Shown: positions 12,901 through 27,900, counted from the first letter of the stretch. The stretch is 64,000 nt of DNA from Sipunculus nudus (GCA_026874595.1 CM049318.1:55199250-55263249); one strand, 5' to 3'. Numbers and translations: made by a program. The notes: a model not told the origin generated them from the letters alone.

Positions 12901-15900
12901 TCAAACTCTTTCTGTGCGTTCAGCCTGAGCATCTCCAGTGGACTGATCATCCTCTCTATCTGATCTTCCTGCTCCTTACATCTGTCCAGAGCCTGCAGCA
13001 CACAAATCCACAATATTTAAATCAACCTTTTCTACAACACGTTTTGATTCCTTGCGACAGCTCTTTACAAGGCAAAAATGACATCACAATGGTTGATGAT
13101 GTAGACATCACATTTTCTGACGTCATAATCTGGAATCCCTGCACTGATGAATATATTGCCATCATTGTGAACCATTTTGCAATATTTGTATGATTTGTAT
13201 AAAAAAATATCCAGGAAAACATGCTGACAAGGGTACTAGTACAGACTACACGTGTTCTGTTTGAAAGAGGTCTCCAAAATCACGCAAATTATATTATGGT
13301 CAGGTGACTCACAAATTACAGTAATATTGGTGATCTGATTGGCTTCATCGAACAGTTATTCTCATGATTATTCATTAAATGAAAATGCTATTTAGGTCAT
13401 GTAAATTTCAAGGTCAGGTCAGTGGGGAGGTCAATTGTATCTTTGGGGTTACACTTAAACAAGGTTTCACACCGGTCCTATCTAGTGTTGCGTATTGGGG
13501 CATATCAAGTATGCCAAAATTAGACTGCTTACTCCTGAAAAAAATGTTGCTGCGATGACGTATGGTTTCATGGCTTGTGCATAGGCACCATGTACCTGTA
13601 CAGCATATGCAATTGGCATATCTACACATAGGATTACGTATGGTTGTGTATGTATACGTAGGTATGGTGTTCCAGCGTAGTGTTGCATAGACTCACGTAA
13701 AAACTGCCTACTTTCAGTGTCCAGTGCTCTCTGCTGACAGTACGCAAAAAAATAAATAAACAGGTTTAATTTTTTGTGTCAAACTGGCATGCCCCTTTGT
13801 GTCCCTCGGCGTATTGCCATGTAGGCCAGTTTAGGCACAGTATAGGGCAGTGTAAGCCCAGCCTAGTCCGTACACTGCACTACGCAACTTTAAGTAGGCC
13901 TGGTGTGAAACCCCCTTAACCTTCCAAAAAATATAATAAAAGTACATCCATACTTTTTTTAGGAAAAGTTGCAAACGGTCAAACCAAAATATCCATAACC
14001 AATGGACTATGATGAATACATAACACCTCCCTACCTGTATGTAATCTTCTCTCTGTGTCTCCACATACTGGACATGTTCTTTGACAGTGGCCAGTGACTT
14101 GTGGTGTCTGGGAACGAGGTCCGACACCTCTCTCTTGTACTGTGTTATACTCCCATAAGCCTCATTCATCTTCGACAAACCTCCCTCATACTGCACCATT
14201 TTTTTCTTAAATAATCAGAGATTAAAATATGAGGCTTTAACATTTTAAAAAAAAATTCTGAATATATAATTTATATCTAAATATACACAAGATTTCAAGG
14301 TGCAGGATTACACTACAGGGTAGGGTTCAGGTTGGGACAACAAAGAACAACATGTTAGCCACCATCATGATGTCCCTGAGGAATTTAAAATCAACACCTT
14401 AAATACAAACAGTTCTATACACAGCTATACTTTAAGCTGTACTTTAAGTTGTATTTTACCTTACCTTAATGTACTAGTTTTACAATGTCAAATATTATGA
14501 ACATTTGTATTATAAAATATGTATTATTCATTTGGCAAGGTGGAAAACCCCTGAAAGTGATCTGAAGCTAGTCAAAGAGGCTAAATCTCTCTCTGACCAG
14601 TGTTACTTATCCCTTGCCCTTGTTACTAACTTTTCCCAATCTCGGTCACTTAATAATTACCTATGGTCCTGGTTACTTATTCCTGACCTGGTTTTTACCC
14701 ACAGAACAGATTGTTTCATCTAAATTCTTATAATTTATAATGACTTGTGGTTATTTACCAGAAACTGTGGTTATTTATACCGGGCTGTTTTTTTTTTTAA
14801 TATTTTTTTTTTAATTTTAATTATACAAATAAACATATACAAAACTATGACAAAATACATATACAGAGAACAAATAACAAACATAACACAGTGTTACACA
14901 TACACAAGTTAAAACATGTTCATGTTCATATGTATGAACTTATGATGAGCATGTAAATATACTTCATTAAAGTTGATAAGTTTTAAATCAAATCAAAGTT
15001 ACAATATTTCCAGGTTTCTTGATATTCTGTCAAACATCCATGTTTTTCTGCAATTTTTCTCTCAATATCATAGTACTTTTTCAATCTGTGAATAAAGCTG
15101 TGAATAGTTGGATTAACATTACTAAATCTACAATCATACAGGTATTTTTTCCCTATTAATACTACAATGTTTTCCAGTTTTCTGGTTAATTACCTCTAGC
15201 TGTGGTTATTTACCCCCAGCTGTGGTTATTTTACCCCAGCTGTGGTTATTTACCTCCAGCTGTGGTAATTTACCCCAAACTGTGGTGATTTATCTCCAGC
15301 TGTGGTTATTTACCCCAAAGTCTGGTTATTTACCTCCAGCTGTGGTTATTTACCCTCATCTGTGGTTATTTACCGAAAACTGTGGTGATTAATCTCCAGC
15401 TGTTGTTATTTACCCCAAACTGTGGTTATTTACCTCCAGCTGTGGTTATTTACCTCCAACTGTGGTTATTTACCCCAGCTGTGTTGATCATATACCCCAA
15501 GCTCTGGTTATTTATCCCCAGCCCTGGAAATTACCTCCAGCTGTGGTTATTTACCCCAGCTGTGTATATTTACCCCAAGCTGTGGTTATTTACCCCCAGC
15601 TCTGTTTATTTACCCCAAACTGTGCTCCAAAATTTAGCTCCAGCTGTGGTAATTTAGCCAAACTGTAGTTATTTATCTCCAGGATGCTTATTAACCTCCA
15701 GCTGCTTATTTAACTCCAGCTTTGGTTATTTACCCCCCCCCCCCCAGCTGTGGGTTTTACCCCCGGGTCTAGTTATTTACCCCCAGCCCTGGTTATTTGG
15801 TAATTGTGCATTTGAGAGGGTTTTTTGTCAAGCTTATTTTACCATATTTAATGTTATATTTTCAAAATTTTATTATTATATAATAAGGATAAATGGGCAA

Positions 15901-18900
15901 AAACTTTCAAATATAGCTTGTTTTCTTGGCGACATCATCAACATCATACATAACGTTATGGCGGAAAATGAAAAATAAGAGCTAATAATTACAACTTAGG
16001 AGACACAGTGACTCTCAAACAACACCAAATTTCATTATGTAACCCTTATTTTCTAAAAGTATATATTTCCTGTATATTACAGAATATTACTTTTGTTAAT
16101 AATTTGCGTTAAAGAATGTAAAATATCCCACTGGAAAAAACCCTCTGAAATACACAATTACCGGTTATTATTTACCCCTAGCGCCCCATCACCTACCTCC
16201 AGCTCATATTACCTCCCCTCCCCCACTGTTACTTACCATAGCCCTGGTTACCTATCCCCACCCCACCCTTACTAACGCCCAAGCAAGGTTACTTACCCGT
16301 TGCTGTTTGGCAATATAAGCAGCCAGTATCCTGAACAAATGTACCAGCTCCATGAAAGTGAGCGGAGTAAAGAACTTCTGCTCCACGGACTGGTGACAAT
16401 GCAGCTTCTCCACCGCAGCCATGGCTGAGCTGTGGATGTATGCCATCGCATTGCTCACTAGCGCAACCTGATCCAGCTTGTTATGCTCACTCCAAGGTAT
16501 TGGCACCTGTTAATGAACAATTTTTTTAAAGAATTAATAATTGTTACTTTCTTTAATTTTTATATTTTTAAAAATTTTTAATAATAATATTAAATATTTT
16601 TAATAATAATTTTTTAATCTTTAATTTTTAGTATAAAGATTTTTGGTAACATGATTATTTGTTATTTATAATGAGAAAGCACTGGTTGTGATACAACAAA
16701 ACAATCTCTGATTGTTTAAAAGGTAGAAAGCTAAGTCCAGCAGGTGCAGGAATTTGAGTCTTCCTATTTCAGGTCTGTGGCAAATATTTGTCAAAAGGTG
16801 TTAAAATACATTCATTTGTGGTTTGTAGTACAAACAATCATTCAATATACACTTTGCTCCTTACATACTCAAGTATGCCTTTCATATAATAATATTATAA
16901 CTGGCAATGTACAGCCAAAAATAATTTCTTGAAAACATTATCCAAAGAAAATTTGTCTGTTCATAAGAAATCCTCAAAATATTTTTTCCCTGATTTATAG
17001 GCAGCATGCTTAAAGTTGAGACAATGTGTCTAGATTTTCTTGAGAAAAGATATTATCTTATCAAAAGAAAAATTTTCTTCAGCATAACACCCTAAAATAT
17101 TATTTCTTGCAAATAGATATTTTTTTTTCTGATAGCAAGAAATATGATCTTATCAGAAGAAAACACATTCTTATTATAAAAAAAAACAATTTTCTTTACC
17201 ATTTTCTTGGCCCAATCTCTAGAAATTATCTCACCCTAAGGTATTTTTTCAGATAGTAAAACTAGATGTGTCGGAACGACACGAATGCCCCCGCCTTGGG
17301 CAAATTAGAAACATTTGTAAAATTTTGAAAATTTTTTTAAGTTCAGGAGGTGTCGTATGGTCAAAAGTAGGTCAACAAGGGCAAAATGCAAACTCGATCT
17401 GTAACAGGTCATTATCAAGCAACACACCAAAAATCATGCCAGTATATGCAGGCATTGTGAAAAAAAGTCCATACATGTGCATTTTCCATAAAAATTTCTG
17501 TCTTCATGAAATTTTCTATGTTTAGGAGCCGTAAAACAATCAAAAGTAGGTCAACCGGGATGAAACGCCAACTCGATCTGTAACTGTCATTATCTGCCCA
17601 CACATAAAAAATCAGGGTGGTATCTGCAGGCATTGAGGAAAAAAAGTAAGTACATATGCATTTGTTATGAAAATTTATATTTTTCATGAAACTTTCTATG
17701 TTCAGGAGCAGTCAAATGGTCAAAAGTAGGTCAACTGAGAGAAAACAAGAACTCAATCTGTAACTGGTCATTATCTGCCTACACACCAAAAATCAGGCCC
17801 GTATCTGCAGGCACTGTGAAAAAAAGTCCATACATATGCACCTTTTTATGAAATTTTCTTTGTTAGAGCACCGTCAAACGGTCCAAAATAGGTCAACTGG
17901 GACAAAACGTGAACTTGATCTGTAACTGGTCATTATCTGCCCACACACCAAAAATCAGGCTAATATCTGCAGGTATTGTGAAGAAAAGTCTGTACAAGTG
18001 TATTTGTCATGAAAATTTATGTTTTACATGAAATTTTCTATGTTCAGGAGCCGTAAAACAGTCAAAAGTAGGTCAACCAGGACGAAATGCGAATTCAATC
18101 TGTAACTGGTCAATATCTGGCCACACACCAAAAATCAGGCCAATATCTGCAGGCATTGCGAAAAAAAGTCCGTACATGTGTATTTGTCATGATATTTCAT
18201 ATTTTTCATGAAATTTTCTATGTTCAGGAGCCGTAAAACGGTCAAAAGTAGGTCAACCAGGACGAAACGCGAACTTGATCTGTAACAGGTCTATATCTGC
18301 CCACACACCAAAAATCAGGCCAATATCTGCAGGCATTGTGAAAAAAGTCTGTACATGTGTATCTTTCATGAATATTTCTATTTTTCATGAAATTTTCTAT
18401 GTTCGTACAATGGTCAAAAGTAGGTCAACCGGGATGAAACGCGAACTTGATCTGTAACTGGTCTATATCTGCTCACACACCAAAAATCAGGCCAATATCT
18501 GCAGGCATTGCGAAAAAAAGTCCGTACATGTGTATCTGTCATGAATATTTCTATTTTTCATGAAATTTTCTAAGTTTAGGAGCAGTAAAACAGTCAAAAG
18601 TAGGTCAACTGGGACGAAACGCGAACTCGATCTGTAACTGGTCTATATCTGCCCACACACCAAAAATAAGGCCAATATCTGCAGGCATTGCGAAAAAAAG
18701 TCCGTACAACTGTTTGATTTCGGAATGACGGAATGACGGAAGGACGGAATGACGGAATGACGGAATGACAGAATGACAGAATGACGGACATGGGTAAAAC
18801 TATATGCCCCGGCCACTTTGTGGCGGGGGCATAAAAATAACAGGGAGTGGGGCAAGAAAATCTTTTCAGGAAAATAACTGGCAGTGTGCATGTGGATAGG

Positions 18901-21900
18901 CCCACAGTATCATCACCATGATAACAATACAATCAACCCTGACCTTTGATGTAGGATCTGTGAGCCACTGTTTTGCGATGAGGACGTAGGCTTCATGCGT
19001 CCACTGGCGGTATACGTCAATACTGCAGTGGTGGACCAGAGCTGGAAAGCGCCGCAGCTTGTCATGTAGACCAGCATAGTTGTTCTTAGTTGTTCCGTCT
19101 GTCAATAAAACAAGGGACCCATGGGTCACATCGCTCAGCTGAATTTTGGATTAGTAACTGCAAAATATTTTTATTTCTTTTGGTTTTTCATGTTTATTAT
19201 CATTAGAAAAGCTATGAGAAAATGGCCTTGCTAAAATGAAACTCTGTAAATTATAGAATAATGGACATGAGCTAAACCATTTAGTGATTCACCAAGGGAA
19301 CAAATAGGCCTACGGTAAGTGTTATATAAAAGTAACATTTACAAATAAACAAATAATGTGTGAAGGTAATTACGTTTTCAAAAGTTAAATATATGGCCAT
19401 ATGAGTTAAAAATTAATCCCACAAAGTTTGACAAATATTCCTAATTTTAATCCTAAGTTAACAGTGTTATTCACACCTAGGCCCCGCCAACTTTAAGAAA
19501 TATGAATGAAATGCTACAAAGTATTTATATCTTCTTAAATCTTGTCAGTTAGCACTTACATTAGATCCTAATATTTTATCACATTTGAATATTATGATTA
19601 AATTCCTGCAATTTTTTACTTAAAAAAATCAAAATTGTCCAAGTATCATCAAAAAGAATTTATTTAACATTAAAATTATAAGATTCATCTTGTTTATTAG
19701 TCCTGTGTATTGAAGGGGTGGGTGGGGGGAGGGGTCTCAGTTGTTACTGCTCGTTGCTGAAAAAAATGTTAATTTTAAGATTCATCTAGTTCATAGTACA
19801 GGTCTGTCAACAGAATGGGGGGGGGGGGGGGGGGGGGGCGCCAGAGAAAAAGGCTCCCTGGTGTATGCTATTAACTGCAGACAGCCTGATCAAGCTCAAC
19901 TCAGTGGAGAGAGGGCTTGCCCTAGTGATGGGATAGCATAACATTATGCTAACAGCCTGGGAAGCAAAGAGAGCTGCACTGAATGACCTACAGTCACCAA
20001 AGTGGACTGCTTGACAATGTAAGGGAATACAACAAGAGCCTCCAAAAAAATTCAATAACTAGCCTAATTTTGCAGCTTTTATTTTCAAATCCTTATGTGC
20101 ACATGCTGTGAAAATTAAATCCACAGTACTTACAAGAAAAAAACGTGCCGTGGCCAAATTTGGGCAAAATTTAAGGTAAAAATTTTTATTTTTGCTAATA
20201 TTTTAAAACATTTAAAAGATTTTGATCTAATTTTGGGTATACAATTTAATTTTGATTAATTAAAGTTATATCACTGGAAAAAAGTCCTTAGCTTTTACAT
20301 GTTTTGTGTTAAGCGATCAAATATCTTTCCTGATATTTTACAAAATGCATTATGTTTGAGCCCATAACTTTTTTTAAATTACATAATACAGACCTTATTT
20401 CTGGCATAAACATAGAAACTATATAGAGGAATATTTATGGTAAATATGAGGGAAAACAGATGAGTGGTTTTGATATTAGGCAGTCCTGAAGTGTGAAAAT
20501 ATGTTTTTAATAAAAAATTGAGGTTTTTCCTTAATTTCTCAAAGGAACAAAGTCGCAAAGACCCAGTTTTCAGCTTGGTAGGAGATCTTGGGGACATCTA
20601 ACATTATGCCAACAGCCTGGGGAGCATAGCGATGTGCACTGAATGACCTACAGTCACCAAAGTGGACTGTTTGACAATGCAAGGGAATACAACAAGAGCC
20701 TCCAAAAAAATTTAATAACTAGCCTAATTTTGCAGCTTTTATTTTCAAATTTCAGATTTTAACAGATTAAATCCTTATGTGTACATGAAGTGAAAATTAA
20801 ATCCACAGTACATACAGGAAAAAAACGTGCCATGGCCAAAGTTGGGCAAATTTTAAGGTACCAATTTTATATTTTTGCCAATATTTAAAAAAATTTAACA
20901 GATTTTGATCTAATTTTTGGTATACAATTAAATTTTGATTAATTAACGTTGTATTACTGGAAAAAAGTCCCTACCTTTAACACTTTTGGTCTTAAGTGAC
21001 CAAATATCTTTCCTGATTTTTTTACAAAGTCCATTATGTTTGGGCCCATAACTTTTTTAAATTAAATAATACTGACTTAATTTCTTGCAGGTACATAGGA
21101 AATATGTAGAGGAATATTTATGGTAAATATGAAGAAAACCAGATGAGTGGTTTTGATATTAGGCAGTACTGAAGTGTGAAAATAAATTTCTAATAAAAAA
21201 ATTGAGGTTTTTCCTTAATATCTCAAAGGAACGAAGTCCTATTGACCCAATTTTCGGCATGGTAGGAGATTTTACGGGCATCTAACTGTATGCCAAATTT
21301 CAGATTTGTAGGTCCAATGGTGTTGAAACATGCCAATCTTACAGACGGACATCTGGACGGACGGACGACGGACAGCACGACAGACAGACGGACGACGGAC
21401 AATGGACCACAACTATAGCTCAGATGACTTATAGTCAGCTGAGCTAAAAATACATACTGATAGGCAAAGGTACAGTTATAACAAATACAGAGAAACTGTT
21501 ACAGGATACATCTGTGACATTTACAGGGTACAGCAGAGACAATCATATATCGCTTTCAATACAAAAAATACAAAATGGTTCCAAACCATTTTCAAACTGC
21601 ATTCAGTCAGTGATCACATGGCAATCAAAAGTGTATTGAATCCCTTTTAGCCAAAACATTTTCAATCCCCATTTGAATTTAAATGAGCATAACACCATCA
21701 ATATATAACCTACTTGGCCTGCTTAAGTTAGCTTCCCTGCCAATTAAAGTTCATTTAAATCAATAAAAAAAACTTGTCAATGAAATTTTATAATTCTATA
21801 CTGACAACTATTTAAATTTAAATTTTGAGCATGAAAGAAAGAAGGTAAATAAAGAGAGATATGCACCAAAATAAAGAACACTGTGACAGGTTTAAATGAT

Positions 21901-24900
21901 ACATAATTAAAATAAAAGGATTTAAATGCCTTCCTGCCAAAGATTCTACATAGAGATGGCTTCTTGATTAGCTGATCAAACAAGTGACAGAAAGCATATT
22001 TATCAAATGTTTATACAAAATGTTGTTACAACAGAAGGAGGTTTTACCTTTATAACTGAGGGAGACAATCACATGCAGGTTGTGTTTGACCCTCTGCAGG
22101 AACTTGTTGAAGATCTGTTCCACTTTGTCCACCCTGGTGGTTTTGACGTGACCCGGGGTCAGGTGAGACGCGATGGTCTGGATCTCCTCCGTGGTATACA
22201 AGCCAGGACATGTTCCTACAGATAGTAAATCAGTACTATAGGGATAGAACCATATATATATCCATGAAAACAGAATTCACTACATAGGCATTCAAACTGA
22301 ATCAATAGGACTTACTTTGAGCCATGACACCAGTCATGCCAAAAACTACACTACAAAGACTGTCCATCCTATCACAATGATATCACAGTCAGTAATGTTA
22401 ATATAAGGTGGGTTACCATTTAGGAATTAACCCAAAACGACATAATATGGGATGTAAATCTGACTGTAAACCTTTTTTCTATGGTGACCACTGTCATTTC
22501 CTGCTTCTGACACAACTTAGCTGTCAATCATATAACCTTAGGCACACATGCTTATATTGGGTAAAAAATTAAACAGACATGAAGGAAGCTTTGCTAACAT
22601 GCTGAGATTTTTTTTGCTAATGGTGAAGTCTTCAAAGTAAACAAATATTTAAATACTTAATGGCTGATGTGTTTTTTTTTAGTGACAAGATGTGTCACAG
22701 TGGCCAGATTTTATCAAAAGGAATGAATTAGTTTGATCCTCACCAAGATTTTTAGTACAGTTTTCAACAGTACATGTGCTGTCACTCAGGCATCCTGGTA
22801 GAATCTTTTATGTCAGAGTAGCAAAAGTGCTAACAGAACCATATATTGATGCAAGAGGACCAATACAACTGTCCATAGCTAAGACTAAAACTATCAATGT
22901 TCTATAGATATAGGATTGAGACATCCAGTGTGACAGTCAATCTATATAGCCAGTGCTTAATCATGTCAAATATTCATGTTGAAACATTTTGTGTATCTCC
23001 ACACTGACTTCCTACATCCATGCAATTCACTTGTTATATACATTGTTATGGTTCGGTGTGTAAGTAAACACAGTCCATGTGTGTCTGTTTACCATAACAA
23101 GACTGCATGAATAGAGGTCCAATCTTGAACATGTCTAACATCTTGAACCCCCAAACAAGGAGAAGAAATATGAATGAAATAACACAGAAGAAACACCTGC
23201 TGGAAGCTTGACAAAATGTTGATTTGTGAAGTTTTGTCACGGTGGCATGGCCAACAGGTTGTATGCTCACTATGTTTATGATTTGAATGCACCTGGTGCA
23301 AGTTTTCCTCACTTGTGTATGTGAGTAAGTGAATAATGTAATATTTCAAGGAAAAAACACTGTACTTTATGTATATAACAATTTTTATGCGAACAGGTTC
23401 CTTTAATGGCAGATATGACCCTTATCCAGTGTTTTCCAAAAAGTTTTAAATTGACATTAAGGAAAATCAGTTTTTGTGAATCTTTAAAGCTGGACATACC
23501 CTCCTTTATAAAGGTACAGACGTCTTCCAGACACTCGTCTCCGAGTGACTCATGTAGAAGCAGCACCACCTGACGATTATGGATGGCTGCCATGCGGCTG
23601 CAGCGCTTCAGGTGTTTGTGGACAATCTCACGGTTACAACTTCCATCAAGCTGAACTTTTGGTTCAAACATCTACAAATGCAGTAAAAAAACTTAGTTGT
23701 GAATCTTCAACTTAAATATTGTTAAATCTCAAAAGAAGAAAAATGACCAGCCACTGTTTCTTACTGATTGGGAATACCTGTGATTAAAAGGCAACTTAGG
23801 CAATATCTCAGTAAAGGTTTTGTACAGCTTTTTCTTAACTCTACTTATTTAAGTGCCACTTATGATATGTAGATGTCACTACTGTGCAGGTATGCTCCTC
23901 ATGTTTTTCATTTCATGATCACCACAGACCTGTGTGTTTCATTGAAACTTTTAGCAACTTGATGAATCACAATATTTACTAGGAGAAACGAAACAAACAC
24001 TGGCTGTCACTCTGATTCATATCCAAATCCAGACATTTTGCCACCTGTTGACTACTCTAATGTTTTAATGTTTACAAAGGGTATATCCGTTTTTCTGACA
24101 TCTAAACTCTGGCTTTGGTCAGAGGCAATCTGTGGACAGTGCCAAGCTAAGAATCTATCTGCCAGGAATGTATGGCAGTGATTGGACCCATAGTGGCAGA
24201 GAAGAAGCTGGAGCAACTTTGTATATGTAAACAAATGTGTGCTGGATTTTGCATTCTGTACTTACTTTGCAGCTTGCGATGTAAGCAGCAAGTCTTGCCA
24301 GTGTGGCTCGTCCTGTGGCGTAACTTGCACCCAGTAACAAGGCATGGCCACCTTGTAAAGCCTATAATTATGATAGAATATCTGAATACTGAGTGGTGTA
24401 CACACATAAAATGAGAATCACATCCCAATGTAATAAGTTTAAATTACTTTTCAGGTGTTAAACTCTCATAGTAACGTTTGCATATATGTGTGGTAATACA
24501 GAAGGTACATAAAATTAACGATTAATTAATAATCAAACATCCGTCGTTTTTATTCTCTTTTAACTATCAAATATGATTTTATAACCATTCCCTATCACTA
24601 TTAAATAACCAATAGATTATGTCATATCAGAAACTGTTTGAGGTTTACCAGAGTGCGTGCAAGCCTTGTGATGTGGATGATGGCTTCCCTGAAGAAGACA
24701 AGATCGAGTCGCTGTCCAGTGCTGTGGTTATACATGGCTGAACATACAGGGAGAGCGGCAGCAAGTTGTTCGATCGAACACTCTGTATAACCTGAAGTAC
24801 AGAAATAAGAGTGATAATGTAGAACTCACCTAAAAAACACTGCCTCGTTTGCAGAAGTTTGCAGAAGATTACACCTAGTAAAACAAGGGACCCATGGGTC

Positions 24901-27900
24901 ATGGCGCTCAGCTGTTATATATGATAAAAAAATATGATTTAGAAATGAGGCACATGCTGGTTTTGTGTGGTAATAAGTATAAGCTGTATTATGAGTTGTT
25001 GTTGTTAAGCTTATGTATGATTTTGATAGTACCTTTGGAGACAGAGAAGAGAATTGATTTCATTTATTTTATTAACAAATGGAGTACTATTGTCACACAG
25101 ATTTTGACTTGGCCATATAACTTATAAGCAGAACATATAATATAAGAGTTTAACTATTTATTTAAAAAAATACAAATATTGTCCCAGATATAATTTTTAT
25201 TAAAAATAATAAGAGAATCGTATGATTTTTAAAATGAATTATAACTGAAATGATTATTAAAATAATATTAAAGAATATATTCATGAATGCATTCATGAAT
25301 ACATTTGGAAAGTATTTGCACTGGTATTCATATACTTTCATTTTTACCTGAATTCCCATTCTTTAGGCAAGAAATTTTATAATGGAGTACACATTCATAT
25401 TCGTATTTAAATACAATTGCAAAGTATTCCCACAATGTCTGGTATTTATTCAGTTTTCACGAAACAATGGTGTTGAGAATCCAGAATGTACAAAATTCAC
25501 ACATTTAAATAATGATCATAAGTACCTGGTTTTATGGCTTTTATTTATATTAAAAAAATAAATGTGATATATTCATTTTGGACTAATTTCACATCAATGT
25601 ACACACTAGACACAGTAGGAATCTAGATTAATATTATCAACTGCATCCTCGTCTATCATTAATTTCCTTCATATGATCCCTAATGATTAGTAATGAATAA
25701 TATGATTTATTTTTTTATTATTAAAATTGAACTGAAAAATGCCATAGGTGACTGCATGGTGTTATTTGGAATACGTGACATTCTATCCATCAATACAAGA
25801 TTCTTATATCATCAGTAACTGCAAGTTATTTCCCTATTAATATAAACTAACAAATTCCTTTTCTATTTTTCTTTAATTTGTTATTAAAAACCAATAAAAA
25901 TTGATTAATTTATTGTTATGTTGTTGGTTAAAACTACTTGATGAGTTGGGTTGGACACCTGGATCAACTGTGGCTGGCCATAAGCTGCCTTGCTGCCCAG
26001 GTATCTGCCTCGCCTCAAGCGTGCATAATTTGCTGAAAGTTCAACAAGGTCAACATACAGGTGACTCAAGAGTGGCTGGAGAGAGCCAAGGTCTGACATG
26101 GTCTCATAAAAACATTAATAAAAGCTACAATTTTTGGCCAATTTCTTTCAGCTTTCTAAACTAAAAAGCTGAAATCCTTGTGTGTGCATGATATGAAAAT
26201 TATATAAACAGAGCTCACATTGAACAAAAGTGAAATGGTCAAATTTGGGCAAAATTTAAGGTACTAATTTTACATTTATACTAATAACTTATAAAATTTT
26301 AAAAATTCAGAACTAATTTTGGGTATTCAATTGAATCTTGATTAAATAATCTTACATCCCTGACAAAAAATCTCTAGCTTCAGCAAGCCCCTTGTTAAGG
26401 GAGTAAATATATTTCTTGATTTTTTACAAAGTGCATTATGTTTGGGCCCATAACTTAAAACAATTACGCAATACTGACATCATTTCTGGCATGTGCACAG
26501 AGAATGTATTGAAAAACATGTATATTATATATGATTAAAGTCAGATCAGTGGTTTTGATATTAGGCAGTATTGAAGTGTAATAATAGGTTTTTAATTGAA
26601 AAATGAAGTTTTTCATTAATATCTCAAAGGTATTAAGTCCCAGTGACCAAATTCTTGGCATGGTAGGGAATTTTAGAGACATCTAATTGTATGCCAAATT
26701 TTAGGAACTGAGAGCTTAAGCTGGGGAGCTGAGCTCTTGCAAACTGCATAACACTAGCCTGATGTAAACAATATGTTACATGGTGCTTGAAAACTTGAAT
26801 AAAATCTACAGTTTTTGATCAACTGGTTTCAAATTTTTGGTGTTAACAGACAAAATGCTAACAAAAACAAGCTGAGAAAATTAAATCCACAGTACTTACA
26901 GGAAAAAAACGTGCCATGGTCAAAGTTAGGCAAAATTTAAGGTACCAATTTTTTGTTTTTGCTAATATTTTAAAAAATTTAAAAGATTTTGATCTAATTT
27001 TGGGTATACAATTTAATTTTGATTAATTAAAGTTATATTACTTGAAAAAAAGTCCATAGCTTTAACAAGTTTTGTGTTAAGTGATCAAATATCTTTCCTG
27101 ATTTTTTACAAAATGCATTATGTTCTGGCCCATAACTTTCTTAAATTATATAATACAGACATAATTTCAGGCATGTGCATAGGAACTATATAGAGGAATA
27201 TTTATGGTAAATATGAGGAAAAACAGATGAGTGGTTTTGATATTAGGCAGCCCTAAAGTGTGAAAATAGGTTTTTAATAAAAAATTGAGGTTTTTCCTTA
27301 ATTTCTCAAAGGAACAAAGTCGCAAAGACCCAGTTTTCGGCTTGGTAGGAGATCTTGGGGACAGCTAACATTATGCCAAATTTTGGATTCCTAAGTCTTA
27401 CCGTTTCAAAATGTGCCACATCTACGGACGGACGGACGGACGGACGGACAGACGGACGGACAACGGACAATGGACCACGACTATAGCTCAGATGACTTAT
27501 AGTCAGCTGAGCTAAAAACACTCTGGCAGGTCAGTAATCTGGTTGTAATGGCAGAGGGTCGACATGACGCTAGGATCTGTCCCTGCTCTTTTACTCTTTC
27601 ATTTTGCAAATACAGTACATCCTACTGAACAAAACTGTAACTGTACCCGAGTGTATTCTTACCTTTCTCTACGTGTGCTCCTGTAGCATCACGATACATG
27701 CTGAGGATGTAGCGGCTGAAAATCACCTCCGATAACTTCTCTCCTGGCTCTTTAATCTGTTAAACATTAAAAATAGGGCGACTTTCATTTAACACTGAAG
27801 AGAGCAAACTATTTCTGCTTTAATAAACAAGGGACCCATGGGTCACGGCGCTCAGCTGATCGTGACTGGACTATAAATGTTTCTCCACTGTGATACTATA

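Noticed and set aside
15382-15668. Repetitive open frames rich in Tyr, Leu and Pro
   Set aside because: They come from the 20-bp minisatellite; the frame breaks where units change length.
17258-18833. CRISPR-like array from regularly spaced repeats
   Set aside because: The units are about 180 bp and repeat along their whole length, with no unique spacers, and the DNA is animal.
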